DNA of 64,000 nucleotides from Lachnospiraceae bacterium (GCA_017527205.1 JAFXQK010000056.1:51670-115669), one strand, 5' to 3'; shown: positions 25,662 to 35,168, counted from the first letter of the stretch. Translations and numbers: made by a program. Notes: generated from the sequence alone by a model not told the origin.

Positions 25662-26141
25662 ATGAAAATTACAATATTGTGCGTGGGAAAAATCAAGGAG
25701 AAATTTTACCGGGAAGCGATTGCAGAATTCGAAAAAAGGCTGAGCCGCTATTGTAAGCTGAAAATTGTGGAAGTGCCCGATGAGCAAACACCAGAGGGCG
25801 CTTCCGAAGCTCAAATGATTCAGATCAAGGATCGTGAGGGCGAAAAGTTGCTTGCAAAAATGAAGGAAGACAGCTTTGTTTGCACGCTGGAAATTCTTGG
25901 AAAGAAGATGAATTCGGAGGAATTTTCTGCCTTCATGGAACAGGCAATGGTACAAGGGAGAAGTCAGATGACGTTTGTGATCGGCGGCTCCCTTGGTTTG
26001 TCCAAGGAGGTAATGAAACGATCTGATCAGGCAATCAGCTTTTCGGACATGACCTTTCCCCATCAGCTGATGCGAGTTATTTTGCTTGAGCAGATCTATC
26101 GAGGATTCCGTATCTCCCACAAAGAACCTTACCATAAATGA
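25662..26141 (+). CDS. rlmH: 23S rRNA pseudouridine-1915 N3-methyltransferase
   Basis: 159 residues, the standard length. The SPOUT fold ends in the typical knot sequence: FVIGGSLGLSKEV (SAM site) near residue 105, ISFSDMTFPHQLMRV near 125 and LLEQIYRGFRISHKEPYHK at the C-terminus. It methylates pseudouridine 1915 in helix 69 of 23S rRNA on assembled 70S ribosomes. It follows the zinc-ribbon gene with six intergenic bases. A 144-bp gap without a recognisable gene separates it from nth. Confidence 0.97.
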   Translation: MKITILCVGKIKEKFYREAIAEFEKRLSRYCKLKIVEVPDEQTPEGASEAQMIQIKDREGEKLLAKMKEDSFVCTLEILGKKMNSEEFSAFMEQAMVQGRSQMTFVIGGSLGLSKEVMKRSDQAISFSDMTFPHQLMRVILLEQIYRGFRISHKEPYHK

Positions 26142-26285
26142 CAATGTCAACAAGTTAAAGTGATATAAGAACTCGGGGCTGGGTTTGGCGCTGAATGGAG
26201 ACTATGGAAAAGATGCGAATGTGGATGAATGCATAGGTGCAATTATGAACTGTACCAAGGGACAGGCAAACGGAAGAAGGACATT

Positions 26286-26951
26286 ATGGGTGGGAAAAGT
26301 TTAAGTCTTAAGAAGAAAAAAGAGTTGGCGTTGCAGGTGATTGAACGGCTGAAGAAGGAATATCCTGATTCGGATTGTACGCTGACCTATGAGAAGGAGC
26401 AGGCGTGGAAGCTGCTTGTGAGCGTCAGGCTGGCGGCGCAGTGTACGGATGCGAGGGTTAACGTCGTTGTAGAGGAATTGTATCGGCATTTTCCTGACGT
26501 AAATGCATTGGCAGAGGCGCCAGTCGAAGAGATCGAAAAGCTTGTACACCCTTGCGGACTGGGAAATAGTAAGGCAAGGGACATCAGTGCATGCATGAAG
26601 GTGCTTCGAGACAAATATCATGGCAGAGTTCCGGATACGATGGAAGAACTGCTTGCCTTGCCTGGAGTTGGAAGAAAAAGTGCAAATCTCGTTCTGGGAG
26701 ACGTATACGGGAAGCCTGCAATTGTGACGGATACGCATTGTATTCGACTTTCGAATCGTATCGGCTTTGTGGATGGAATTAAAGAGCCTGGAAAGGTCGA
26801 AAAAGAGCTTTGGAAGATCATTCCTCCTGAGGAAGGGAATGAGCTCTGCCATCGTTTGGTGGATCATGGCCGGGCAGTATGTACTGCAAGAACCAGGCCA
26901 TATTGCGAAAAGTGTTGCCTGAATGATATTTGTTCAAAAACTGGAATATAA
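26286..26951 (+). CDS. nth: endonuclease III (DNA glycosylase/AP lyase)
   Basis: 221 residues from ATG 26286 (behind AGAAGG); the upstream extension in the same frame has no family resemblance. The helix-hairpin-helix motif LPGVGRKSANLVLG carries the catalytic Lys, and VTDTHCIRLSNRIGF carries the catalytic Asp. The C-terminal [4Fe-4S] loop has the spacing C-x6-C-x2-C-x5-C (VCTARTRPYCEKC...C). It removes oxidised pyrimidines from DNA and nicks the abasic site. Confidence 0.96.
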   Translation: MGGKSLSLKKKKELALQVIERLKKEYPDSDCTLTYEKEQAWKLLVSVRLAAQCTDARVNVVVEELYRHFPDVNALAEAPVEEIEKLVHPCGLGNSKARDISACMKVLRDKYHGRVPDTMEELLALPGVGRKSANLVLGDVYGKPAIVTDTHCIRLSNRIGFVDGIKEPGKVEKELWKIIPPEEGNELCHRLVDHGRAVCTARTRPYCEKCCLNDICSKTGI

Positions 26952-27107
26952 GAGCATCATTACGGTCAAATCAATGTAAGAAATGAAAATCGAATATTTC
27001 TGTTCAATAAATGCTAGGAAAAATTGATTTGTAGTAAGAAAGAGAAATGTGGGAAATTTTGGGGAAACATGGGGTATGGCAAAAAAGTGTTTCAGGAGGA
27101 TTAAGCT

Positions 27108-28409
27108 ATGAGAATGTATGACATTATTATGAAGAAAAGAAATGGCGGAGAGCTTTCCAAGGAAGAAATCCGCTTTTTTATTGAAAAATATACGGCCGGC
27201 GAGATTCCTGACTATCAGGTTTCTGCCTTGATGATGGCCATCTATTTCCAAAAAATGACGGAGGCAGAAACCTTTGAATTGACCATGGCAATGGCTGAAA
27301 GCGGTGAGATGCTAGATTTGTCAGGAATACATGGCATTAAGGTGGATAAGCATTCCACGGGAGGCGTTGGAGATAAGACTTCCCTGGCATTGACTCCCAT
27401 GGTCGCTGCCTGCGGATTGCCTGTTGCAAAAATGAGTGGGCGTGGCCTTGGACATACAGGTGGAACCATTGACAAACTAGAAAGCTTCCCCGGTTTCTCG
27501 ACTGCGCTGACTACGGAACAGTTTATGGAAAACGTAAATCGAATTGGCATTGCCATTATGGGACAAACAGCTGATTTGGCACCGGCAGACAAAAAGCTTT
27601 ATGCACTGCGTGACGTGACTGCAACGGTTGATAACCTATCTCTGATAGCGAGTTCCATTATGAGCAAAAAGCTCGCTTCTGGAGCAGATGCCATCGTTTT
27701 GGACGTAAAAACAGGTAGCGGTGCCTTTATGAAGAAGGAGGAGGATGCCTTTGCCTTGGCAGAAGAGATGGTAAAGATCGGACGAAGCGCAGGAAGGACG
27801 ATGAGTGCCCTCGTGACGGACATGGATCAGCCGCTCGGCAATGCCGTTGGAAATTCCTTGGAGGTCGTGGAAGCAATTCATACCCTACAGGGGAAAGGCC
27901 CGGTAGATTTTACAGAGCTTGTATATGCGCTTGGCAGCGAGATGCTTGTTGCAGGGAAAAAGGCAAATACCTTAGAAGAGGCGAAAGACATGCTGATTAA
28001 GGTGGTACGGGAAGGGAAGGCATTAGATAAGCTTGCAGAATTTGTGGCTGCTCAAGGTGGAGATAAAAGAGCCGTATATGACACGTCCTTACTTCCGGAG
28101 GCGAAAGAAAACATGGAAATTCTTGCGCCGCAGGAAGGTTACGTCTCAAAAATAATTTGCGACGAGATCGGAAGCTGTTGCCTGATGCTTGGAGGCGGAA
28201 GAGAAACGAAGGAGAGTGACATAGATCTTTCCGTAGGCTTTATTCTGCACAAAAAGGTCTGCGACTACGTTCATGCCGGTGAGAGCCTTGCAACAATGCA
28301 TTACAATGACAAAGCCAAGGCAGACGCTGCAAAGGAACGCTTCCTCAAAGCCTACACCATCTCCACGGAGAAACCCCAACGACAACTGTTTATTAAAGGA
28401 AAAGTATAA
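27108..28409 (+). CDS. pdp: pyrimidine-nucleoside (thymidine) phosphorylase
   Basis: 433 residues, ATG behind CAGGAGG. The N-terminal alpha domain has IPDYQVSALMMAI. The phosphate/nucleoside site KHSTGGVGDKTSL is near residue 83, followed by the signature KMSGRGLGHTGGTIDKLES. The catalytic region LIASSIMSKKLASGAD is near residue 180. A C-terminal PYNP domain ends the protein. It splits uridine and deoxynucleosides with phosphate to give the base and sugar-1-phosphate for salvage. Whether it prefers uridine (Pdp) or thymidine (DeoA) cannot be decided from the sequence alone. No other deo genes are adjacent. Confidence 0.94.
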   Translation: MRMYDIIMKKRNGGELSKEEIRFFIEKYTAGEIPDYQVSALMMAIYFQKMTEAETFELTMAMAESGEMLDLSGIHGIKVDKHSTGGVGDKTSLALTPMVAACGLPVAKMSGRGLGHTGGTIDKLESFPGFSTALTTEQFMENVNRIGIAIMGQTADLAPADKKLYALRDVTATVDNLSLIASSIMSKKLASGADAIVLDVKTGSGAFMKKEEDAFALAEEMVKIGRSAGRTMSALVTDMDQPLGNAVGNSLEVVEAIHTLQGKGPVDFTELVYALGSEMLVAGKKANTLEEAKDMLIKVVREGKALDKLAEFVAAQGGDKRAVYDTSLLPEAKENMEILAPQEGYVSKIICDEIGSCCLMLGGGRETKESDIDLSVGFILHKKVCDYVHAGESLATMHYNDKAKADAAKERFLKAYTISTEKPQRQLFIKGKV

Positions 28410-28469
28410 TTTTATTATAAAGGCATCTGAAAATGTACTATTGCGATGGTCACCTGCATATCTTGTCAC

Positions 28470-28757
28470 ATGGGAAAGATAAAAAGAGAATGGAATTTGG
28501 CAGATACGCTTCGTATCCCTCCGGAGATCAGCCGCGGGGACGTTCGTGTTACCATTTTAGGTAGCTATCGGGTTTGGATTGAACATTATCGCGGCATTTT
28601 GGAATATACGGATCAATCTGTGGTTTTACAAGGCAGACAAGGCAGAATCTGCATTGAAGGGAAACGACTGCGAATCGATTATTACACAAGGGAAGACATG
28701 GTCATTCGAGGAAAAATACTTGCAGTACGATATGACGACAGGAAAGGCACCGAATAA
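28470..28757 (+). CDS. yqfC: YqfC/YabP-family sporulation protein
   Basis: 95 residues from ATG 28470, the expected length for YqfC; an in-frame ATG at 28446 is possible, and neither has a strong ribosome-binding site. The motif ITILGSYRVWIEHYRGILEY followed by the short RICIEGKRLRIDYY strand pair is typical of YabP/YqfC proteins. In Bacillus, yqfC and yqfD are co-expressed under sigma-E in the mother cell, and YqfD is required for sporulation. It is followed after three bases by yqfD, which supports the assignment. Confidence 0.88.
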   Translation: MGKIKREWNLADTLRIPPEISRGDVRVTILGSYRVWIEHYRGILEYTDQSVVLQGRQGRICIEGKRLRIDYYTREDMVIRGKILAVRYDDRKGTE

Positions 28758-28760
28758 ACC

Positions 28761-29996
28761 ATGGCTAGACTTCTTAGATTCATTACGGGCTTTTTACAGC
28801 TTAAAGTTTGGGGATTCTCTGCAGAACGCTTTTTGAATTTATGCGCCCAAAGAGGAATTTCCTTGTGGAACGTGGAAAGCCTTGCGGATGGCATAATTTT
28901 CTGTATGCCACTTCAGGATTTTAGGAATTTGCGACCTCTTGTAAGGAAAACGAGAGTCAGGGTAGCCATTCAAAAAAAGAATGGACTACCCTTTTTTGTG
29001 AAAAAACATCGAAAGCGATGGATTTTTCCGGGAGGAGCCATTTTGGCGGCTTTCCTAATCCTATGGATGTCCGGACGATTATGGGGACTTGAAGTTCAGG
29101 GTAACGTCAAGGTGACAAATGATCAGATATTGGACTTTTTGGAGACGCAAGAAATTCACCTGGGAACCAAGCTTTCCACCATACAGGTAACAGAATTGGA
29201 AAAAGCCTTAAGAAGAGCATATGATGATATTATATGGACGAGTATTCGCGTTGTTGGCACGGATTTGATGATTGACATCAAAGAGAGAGACGTACCGGAA
29301 CCTTCTGAGGAAAGGGTGGATCTTTCTGGCATGGATCTGATCAGTCCATTTGACGGATTGGTTGTTGAGGCTGTCGTTCGAAGCGGAGTACCCAAGGTGA
29401 AGGTCGGAGACCACGTGAACAAGGAGCAGGTTTTGGTAGAAGGAAAGGTTCCGACCTATCTTGAAGATGGAACCATTCGTGAATTAATGACGGTAACGGC
29501 GGATGCAGATATTTGGCTTGAACATACTAGGTATTTCGAGGATTGCTTTTCGCTTTATTATGAGGAGAAGCAACTTACGGGAAGGGAGAAAACAAGATAT
29601 CTGTTACGGTTCGGAAGCTTGACTTGGCCTTTGGGCGCTGAAACACACTATTTTTGGGAAGACGTTGTGGAAACCAATGATACGCCAAGACTCCTTCAAG
29701 CATTAGCTTCTCCTGTCAAAATCAGTAAAAGTACGCATCGAGAGCAAAAAAATATGCTTCGAAAATTAGAGGAAGATGGCATCAAAAGGGTCGCAAGTGA
29801 AAAAATATTTTATTTTCTTGCAACTTTAGAAGAAAAAGGGGTACAAATTATTGAAAAAGATGTTAAAATAAGTATCGAGGGAGATTTTTGTCTGATCCAT
29901 GGCGAGATCTTAACTCGGGAAAAAGTGAGGCTTTATCGGAAGGCGGAGGAAGAATTTGACAAACCAGGAATTGAGACAACAGGAGAATCATCCTGA
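28761..29996 (+). CDS. yqfD: sporulation protein YqfD
   Basis: 411 residues. The N-terminal cytosolic part contains LRFITGFLQLKVWGFSAERF. One membrane helix lies at about 92-112. The long extracytosolic domain contains the FtsQ/POTRA-like GNVKVTNDQILDFLE, then DIKERDVPEP and DLISPFDGLVVEAVVRSGVP, which resembles a lipoyl/biotin-type barrel. This is the standard YqfD plan. It acts at the mother cell-forespore interface in an unknown way. Its 3' end overlaps phoH by 41 bp, and the ribosome-binding site of phoH lies inside it. The order yqfC-yqfD-phoH-ybeY is conserved in Firmicutes. Confidence 0.94.
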   Translation: MARLLRFITGFLQLKVWGFSAERFLNLCAQRGISLWNVESLADGIIFCMPLQDFRNLRPLVRKTRVRVAIQKKNGLPFFVKKHRKRWIFPGGAILAAFLILWMSGRLWGLEVQGNVKVTNDQILDFLETQEIHLGTKLSTIQVTELEKALRRAYDDIIWTSIRVVGTDLMIDIKERDVPEPSEERVDLSGMDLISPFDGLVVEAVVRSGVPKVKVGDHVNKEQVLVEGKVPTYLEDGTIRELMTVTADADIWLEHTRYFEDCFSLYYEEKQLTGREKTRYLLRFGSLTWPLGAETHYFWEDVVETNDTPRLLQALASPVKISKSTHREQKNMLRKLEEDGIKRVASEKIFYFLATLEEKGVQIIEKDVKISIEGDFCLIHGEILTREKVRLYRKAEEEFDKPGIETTGESS

Positions 29997-31017
29997 GGTG
30001 ACAGGGCAGCTAGTTTTAGAGATGGAAATCCCTTCGGAGGAGCTCCAAATGGTATTTGGCGCCTCAGATAAATATGTTAAGAAAATCGAACAAAGCTTTG
30101 GCGTTACGATTGTGGACAGAAACGGCCGCATTGTGATTAAGGGCAGTGCAGGGGCTGCCGTAAAAGCAAAGGCAACATTGGAACAGTTGGTTAGTTCGAT
30201 ACGACGCGGAAATGAGATTGAGGAGCAGAAAGTGGACTACGCAATAGAACTGGGAATTGAAGAAAAAGAAGAGGCATTAGAAGAAATTGATGGCGACGTC
30301 ATCTGTCATTCTGTCTCTGGAAAACCGATTAAGCCAAAAACAATTGGTCAGAAAGAGTACGTAGATGCCATTCGGGATCATATGATTGTATTTGGACTTG
30401 GTCCGGCCGGAACAGGTAAGACCTATCTTGCCATGGCCATGGCGATTACGGCGTTTAAGAAGGAAGAGGTAAATCGTATTATTTTGACCAGACCTGCCAT
30501 TGAAGCGGGGGAAAAGCTCGGATTTTTGCCTGGAGATTTGCAGAGTAAGGTAGATCCCTATTTAAGGCCGTTGTATGATGCACTATATCAAATCATGGGT
30601 GCGGAGAGCTTTGCCAAGAATATGGAGAAGGGACTGATAGAGGTCGCTCCTCTGGCATATATGAGAGGACGCACGCTGGATAATGCTTATATTATTCTGG
30701 ATGAAGCGCAGAATACAACGCCGGCGCAGATGAAAATGTTTTTGACACGTATTGGCTTTGGCTCCAAGGTAGTCATTACGGGAGATTCGTCCCAGAAGGA
30801 CTTGATGCCGGGAACGCAATCAGGACTTGACGTGGCTGAACGAGTATTAAATAAGATAGATGACATTGCCTTTTGTAGATTGACCAGCAGGGACGTTGTT
30901 CGACATCCGCTTGTTCAGAAAATTGTCAAGGCTTATGAAAGCTATGAAAACAGAGAAAAGGCCAAGGAACTAAAGGCGCAGGAACGCACGAAAAAGACAA
31001 GGAGCGTAAGAAGATGA
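29956..31017 (+). CDS. phoH: PhoH-like P-loop ATPase/RNA helicase-type protein
   Basis: 353 residues, starting at TTG 29956 with a strong GGCGGAGGA six or more bases upstream inside yqfD; the first in-frame ATG (30022) lacks such a site and would cut into the conserved LEMEIPSEELQMVFG. The N-terminus is KH-like (QSFGVTIVDRNGRIVIKGS). The P-loop domain has GPAGTGKTYLAMA near residue 153 and Walker B AYIILDEAQNTTPAQM. PhoH proteins are cytosolic ATPases linked to RNA metabolism, often next to the rRNA-processing YbeY, as here. The stop overlaps the ybeY start (ATGA). Confidence 0.95.
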   Translation: MTNQELRQQENHPEVTGQLVLEMEIPSEELQMVFGASDKYVKKIEQSFGVTIVDRNGRIVIKGSAGAAVKAKATLEQLVSSIRRGNEIEEQKVDYAIELGIEEKEEALEEIDGDVICHSVSGKPIKPKTIGQKEYVDAIRDHMIVFGLGPAGTGKTYLAMAMAITAFKKEEVNRIILTRPAIEAGEKLGFLPGDLQSKVDPYLRPLYDALYQIMGAESFAKNMEKGLIEVAPLAYMRGRTLDNAYIILDEAQNTTPAQMKMFLTRIGFGSKVVITGDSSQKDLMPGTQSGLDVAERVLNKIDDIAFCRLTSRDVVRHPLVQKIVKAYESYENREKAKELKAQERTKKTRSVRR

Positions 31018-31511
31018 CCTTATACGCAGAAAATGAGACGGAAGTGACCTTTCCTTTTCCAGTGGAGGAGATTGCGAGGTCCGTTATTCAGGCAGTGCTG
31101 GAGGAAGAGAATTGCCCTTATGAAGCAACGGTTAATTTACTGTTGACGGATAATGCTGGCATTCGCGAGTATAACAGACAATATCGGGAGCTTGACAGGG
31201 AGACGGACGTGCTATCCTTCCCTAATTTGGATTTTGACGAGCCCGGTAATTTTGACAGGGCAGAGGATCATGAAGCGGATTATTTTGACCCTGATTCCGG
31301 GGAACTGATTCTGGGAGACGTCATTGTTTCCGTGGATAAGGTGATTGAGCAGGCAGAAAGCTATGGACATGATCAAAAAAGGGAATTTGCCTTCTTGGTT
31401 TGTCATAGTTTGCTACATCTTTGCGGCTACGACCACATGGAGGAAAATGAGCGACTGGTAATGGAGGGAAAGCAGGAGAAAATACTGCAAGGCCTTGGAA
31501 TCACAAGATGA
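31014..31511 (+). CDS. ybeY: endoribonuclease YbeY (rRNA maturation factor)
   Basis: 165 residues. The zinc motif HSLLHLCGYDH (H-x3-H-x5-H) is near residues 129-139 and NRQYRELDRETDVLSFP near 45-60. An acidic insertion (EPGNFDRAEDHEADYFDPD) around residue 80 is longer than in enterobacterial homologues. It takes part in 16S rRNA 3'-end maturation and 70S quality control. It is translationally coupled to phoH through a 4-bp overlap. In many Firmicutes the next genes are dgkA, cdd and era; here an unrelated flippase-like gene follows 16 bp later. Confidence 0.96.
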   Translation: MTLYAENETEVTFPFPVEEIARSVIQAVLEEENCPYEATVNLLLTDNAGIREYNRQYRELDRETDVLSFPNLDFDEPGNFDRAEDHEADYFDPDSGELILGDVIVSVDKVIEQAESYGHDQKREFAFLVCHSLLHLCGYDHMEENERLVMEGKQEKILQGLGITR

Positions 31512-31527
31512 AACGTGAGGATACAAA

Positions 31528-33123
31528 ATGAAGCAGCTAGAGGTCAAAAGAAGACAGATCGAATATCTCGCAAAAGCTTTTGAGGTCATCCTTTTTTTAA
31601 TCATTGAACGTAAGTTGGGATTAGAAGGGTGTGGCTTCTTCCTTGTTGCCATTATGCTATTTTTGATGCTATGGACCTTTGTCGGGGAGAATCTTCCGGA
31701 CGTGCTTGGAAAAATGATTCGCATCCGAAAGGCCAAGGGGCAATATAAGAGTATTCGCAACATTCGATGGTACTCTTTTCTTAGTCAGCTCGTTTTGGGA
31801 GTCATCGGAGCCTTCCTCATGTTTGGTGTTGGAACGTATCTAGGCGAAAACGTATTGGGATGTCCCTACGGCAGCCTCATGATTTGGATTTTGTCACCGC
31901 TCTTATTCTTACGTGGAATATCCTTTTTACTGCTGGGATATTGCCAGGGAGAAGGTTCGGAGCTGCCATCCGTGGTCGCATGTGTCCTTAGGCTTATCGC
32001 AACCTATGTGTTTGGAGTTGTTTTAGGGGCTATGGCCGGGGAGTATGGGGAAAAGGTGAGCGCGCTCCTAAAGCTGCCAAGATATACCGCCATGTATATG
32101 GGCGCAGGCTGGTGCGTCGCCATTGTAATGGCTGAATTAGTTGTCATTTTGTTTTTGTTTTGCTCCTTTTTGAGCGGAAACAGAAGACGCAGGGAAAAGG
32201 AAGCGGAAAGCATGAAGGCCTCCGTCAGCTTTTCTAGTTTCTTGGGAGCTTGCTCTAAAAACGTTATCTTTCGAGCACTCATTTGCTTTTTGGAATTATT
32301 CCCCGTGGTCATTGGTATGATGATGTATTATCACCGTGAAGGAGAAACTGCTCCGTTAACCTATGGGACTTATTTTGTTGGATATTTTACCATTTGTATT
32401 TTGTTTTATCGATTATTAAATGCCGTGGCTGTTCCCTTCTGGGGAAAGGTGTCCGGTTTCTTTCGAAGGGATGAGGTACGGCTTGGTCGTGTAAGCTTTC
32501 ATGGAGGGATCCATCTGCTCATGGCCCTTTCCATGATTTTGAGTGTTGGAATTACGGCAATGCCGGCGCAGGTGGGTTCCTTGGCGGGATTTACCTCGCC
32601 CAATGTTGTGAAGATTGTCATTCAGGGAAGCTTTTGGATCGTGTTTGCCTCTCTTGGATTTTATTTTTCAAGAATGCTCATGCGCTTCGGAAAAAACATA
32701 TTGGTCATGGGAATTGGCATATTATGTGACATTCTTTTTGTCATGCTTTATAGAATGTTGTGGTCTGATGAGAAAATGGGACTTCTTGCGCTGATGTATG
32801 CCAGTCTGATTGCTATGGCCATATATGCCGTTCTATTGGGTGCCATAGCGATACAGCTGGTCGGCGGAAAGGTTGATTGGTTTCGCATTGTGCTTTTGCC
32901 GGCGCTGATCGCAGGGGCTATAGGTATTCTTCAGGCGCTATGCGTGAAATTTATTGGAGAGCATCTGGAAGCTCTATATGTCTTGGTGCTCATTGGAGGC
33001 GTTGGATTCGTTGCGTATTGGTGTATTTTATTACTCCTACGCAATTTCAGCGAGGAAGAGCTTAGCGTTATGCCCTTTGGTGGCGTGCTGCTGGGGCTTG
33101 GAAAAATGTTAGGAGTTTTTTGA
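31528..33123 (+). CDS. MOP-superfamily polytopic membrane protein (SpoVB/MurJ-like)
   Basis: 531 residues with about fourteen hydrophobic segments and short loops. The stretch FLLLGYCQGEGSELPSVVAC (near residue 132) resembles the RGYFQGxGxxxPTxxSQ signature of SpoVB/YtgP polysaccharide flippases, and the repeated 12-14-helix layout fits the MATE/PST/MurJ superfamily. Sequence divergence is high, so a lipid-linked sugar flippase is an inference. Neighbouring sporulation genes make a cortex or spore-envelope role possible. It begins 16 bp after ybeY. A weak hairpin (GAGTAT/ATACTC, 33122-33154) follows. Confidence 0.55.
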   Translation: MKQLEVKRRQIEYLAKAFEVILFLIIERKLGLEGCGFFLVAIMLFLMLWTFVGENLPDVLGKMIRIRKAKGQYKSIRNIRWYSFLSQLVLGVIGAFLMFGVGTYLGENVLGCPYGSLMIWILSPLLFLRGISFLLLGYCQGEGSELPSVVACVLRLIATYVFGVVLGAMAGEYGEKVSALLKLPRYTAMYMGAGWCVAIVMAELVVILFLFCSFLSGNRRRREKEAESMKASVSFSSFLGACSKNVIFRALICFLELFPVVIGMMMYYHREGETAPLTYGTYFVGYFTICILFYRLLNAVAVPFWGKVSGFFRRDEVRLGRVSFHGGIHLLMALSMILSVGITAMPAQVGSLAGFTSPNVVKIVIQGSFWIVFASLGFYFSRMLMRFGKNILVMGIGILCDILFVMLYRMLWSDEKMGLLALMYASLIAMAIYAVLLGAIAIQLVGGKVDWFRIVLLPALIAGAIGILQALCVKFIGEHLEALYVLVLIGGVGFVAYWCILLLLRNFSEEELSVMPFGGVLLGLGKMLGVF

Positions 33124-33182
33124 GTATAGAATTGGGAAAATAAGCTGATACTCTTAAGAAAGAGACATTACGGGGGTTTGTA

Positions 33183-33872
33183 ATGAAAGCGGTTAAGAGT
33201 ATCGGTTTATTTTTTGCCATGGGATTGGGTTGCATTGTGATAGGCTGTCTAATAGGGTGTATTCTCTCTAAAAAACAAAACGAGTCTTTGATACAGAAGG
33301 AACGTGACAGGGTAGAGGTGAAAAACAGAATTTCGGATCAAGCATTCGAGGAAACACTAGAGGAGAACAATAGTGACCTAGAGAAAAAAGATTGGGCTTC
33401 CTCCTTCGTAGATGTTTCAAACGATTATCCATTTCTTAGTAAGGATACGCAATTGATCCTAGAAGAGGTAGATATTCGCAAGGGGACGGTTGTCGAAAGT
33501 GACGAGATTTTGCCGGAGAAGTATGTTGGCATGAATCGGGAAAGCTTTCTGCAATCCATGAGGGATTATGAAGCCACGCCGCCGCTTTCGGAGCGACAGA
33601 AAGGCTTTGTGGGGCTTGAGGTATTGTCTTTTTCGAGGGATCGAGTAGTTGTTCAGAAAAACTATCGAAGGGCAGGACCGGAGGATGGATTCTTCCTGGC
33701 GCTTATGGATTATCGAGTGATTGTTCTTTTTGATGATGCGAAGACAATCTATATGACGACTGACATTTCTTATGAAATGCTTCCAGAGGAGATGCGAGAA
33801 AAGCTTTCCACCATGTTTTATGTGGAAAATGAACAGGAATTGTTTGATTTTCTGGAGGCCTATACCAGCTGA
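33183..33872 (+). CDS. membrane-anchored BofC C-terminal-like protein
   Basis: 229 residues. One N-terminal membrane helix (about 7-27), a charged coil (35-65), then a globular domain. The globular part follows the plan of BofC-type C-terminal domains: PEKYVGMNRESFLQSM, LEVLSFSRDRVVVQKNY, MDYRVIVLFDD and LPEEMREKLSTMFYVENEQE. In Bacillus, BofC moderates SpoIVB signalling across the forespore membrane; clostridial proteins of this plan exist without proven function. The match is from recalled motif order and is tentative. It stands alone between a flippase-like gene and a flavoprotein gene. Confidence 0.5.
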   Translation: MKAVKSIGLFFAMGLGCIVIGCLIGCILSKKQNESLIQKERDRVEVKNRISDQAFEETLEENNSDLEKKDWASSFVDVSNDYPFLSKDTQLILEEVDIRKGTVVESDEILPEKYVGMNRESFLQSMRDYEATPPLSERQKGFVGLEVLSFSRDRVVVQKNYRRAGPEDGFFLALMDYRVIVLFDDAKTIYMTTDISYEMLPEEMREKLSTMFYVENEQELFDFLEAYTS

Positions 33873-33947
33873 TCGCTAAAATAAGATTAAAAGCTTTAAT
33901 TAGATTTCTAGAACGAAATCATAGAAAAAGAGACATGGATAAACGAT

Positions 33948-35168
33948 ATGGATAAGAAAAAAATTGGCATTATCGGAGGGGGAGCCGCAGGGATGGCGGC
34001 AGCAATAACGGCGGCGAGAAAAGGAGCAAGCGTCACTATTTTCGAGGCGGGTGATCGCCTTGGGAAAAAGCTGCTGTCGACTGGCAATGGAAAGTGTAAT
34101 CTGGGAAATCGCGTGCTGGATGAGAATTGCTATTATGGCACAAGGAAATTTGTAAGAGACTGTTTGGAGCGTTTTGGCGTGGAAGATACCATTTCTTTTT
34201 TTGAGGGGATGGGCCTAATGCTTCGGGAGCGTAACGGATACCTTTATCCTTGGTGTGAGCAGGCAAGCGTTGTTCTTGACGTCTTACGAAATGAGATTAC
34301 GGCATTGGGGATTCACGTAATTCATCAAGCAAAGGTGATTGAAGTTTCTCCAAGGGAAAAGGGAGGCTTTTTCGTGCGAACCCTGGATGAGGATTTTGTT
34401 TTTGAACGTGTCATTTTTGCCTGTGGAGGTAAGGCCGTTCCCAAAACGGGATCAGACGGGAGCGGCTATGAATTGGCAAAGAAGCTGGGACATCGGATTG
34501 TACCCGTAGTGCCGGCCTTAACGGCATTAAAATGCAAGGAAGCCTTTTTTAAGGGTATTGCAGGCGTGCGTGCCGATGCTGAAGTCACGATTCTTGGAGA
34601 AGACGGAAAGGCGGCTGCGAAGGAGCGAGGAGAACTGCAACTGACAGATTATGGAATTTCGGGAATTCCCGTCTTTCAGCTGAGCAGAATTGCTGCGTAT
34701 CAGCTTCAAAAAAAGAAAGAAATTACAGTTTTTCTGGATTTCTTGCCTGACCTTGTCAATCCGGAGGAGGCCGTAAATGATAGGATGGGCCTGCGCGGAA
34801 GTCGAACGGTAGAGGAATTGTTTGTTGGTACCATACATAAAAAGCTAGTTAGCTTGATCTTAAAGCTTATTCAACTGAAACCTACGGATTCTGCGGATCG
34901 ATTGTCGAGAAAACAAATTCAACATTTCTTTTTCTTGGCGAAACGTTTTCCGGTTACGGCTGTGGCTACGGGAGATTTTCAAAGCTGTCAGGTCTGTGCC
35001 GGTGGCGTGGATTTGGCGCAATTGACGGAGCATTTGGAATCAAGGCTTCATCCAGGCCTATATTTTATCGGTGAGCTATTGGACGTTGATGGCAGGTGTG
35101 GTGGATATAATTTACAATGGGCATGGACAAGCGGTCATATTGCAGGAATGCATGCCGCAGGAAGGTAG
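33948..35168 (+). CDS. HI0933/BaiN-like FAD-binding oxidoreductase
   Basis: 406 residues. The N-terminal dinucleotide-binding motif IIGGGAAGMAAAITAARKG is at residues 6-24. GDRLGKKLLSTGNGKCNLGN follows, and the C-terminal FAD-contact motif is LDVDGRCGGYNLQWAWTSG. ATGDFQSCQVCAGGVDL matches the family. Members are annotated as aminoacetone oxidase-like or BaiN-like flavoproteins. BaiN of Clostridium scindens was proposed to act in bile-acid dehydroxylation, but most homologues have no proven substrate and nothing around this gene points to bile acids. It is followed after nine bases by another FAD enzyme, so the two are probably co-transcribed. Confidence 0.85.
   Translation: MDKKKIGIIGGGAAGMAAAITAARKGASVTIFEAGDRLGKKLLSTGNGKCNLGNRVLDENCYYGTRKFVRDCLERFGVEDTISFFEGMGLMLRERNGYLYPWCEQASVVLDVLRNEITALGIHVIHQAKVIEVSPREKGGFFVRTLDEDFVFERVIFACGGKAVPKTGSDGSGYELAKKLGHRIVPVVPALTALKCKEAFFKGIAGVRADAEVTILGEDGKAAAKERGELQLTDYGISGIPVFQLSRIAAYQLQKKKEITVFLDFLPDLVNPEEAVNDRMGLRGSRTVEELFVGTIHKKLVSLILKLIQLKPTDSADRLSRKQIQHFFFLAKRFPVTAVATGDFQSCQVCAGGVDLAQLTEHLESRLHPGLYFIGELLDVDGRCGGYNLQWAWTSGHIAGMHAAGR

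Noticed and set aside
28432..28500. Out-of-frame peptide YYCDGHLHILSHG before yqfC as a remnant of a PHP-type phosphoesterase
   Set aside because: It resembles the DxHxH start of such enzymes, but the frame soon loses all resemblance and overlaps yqfC; chance is enough to explain it.
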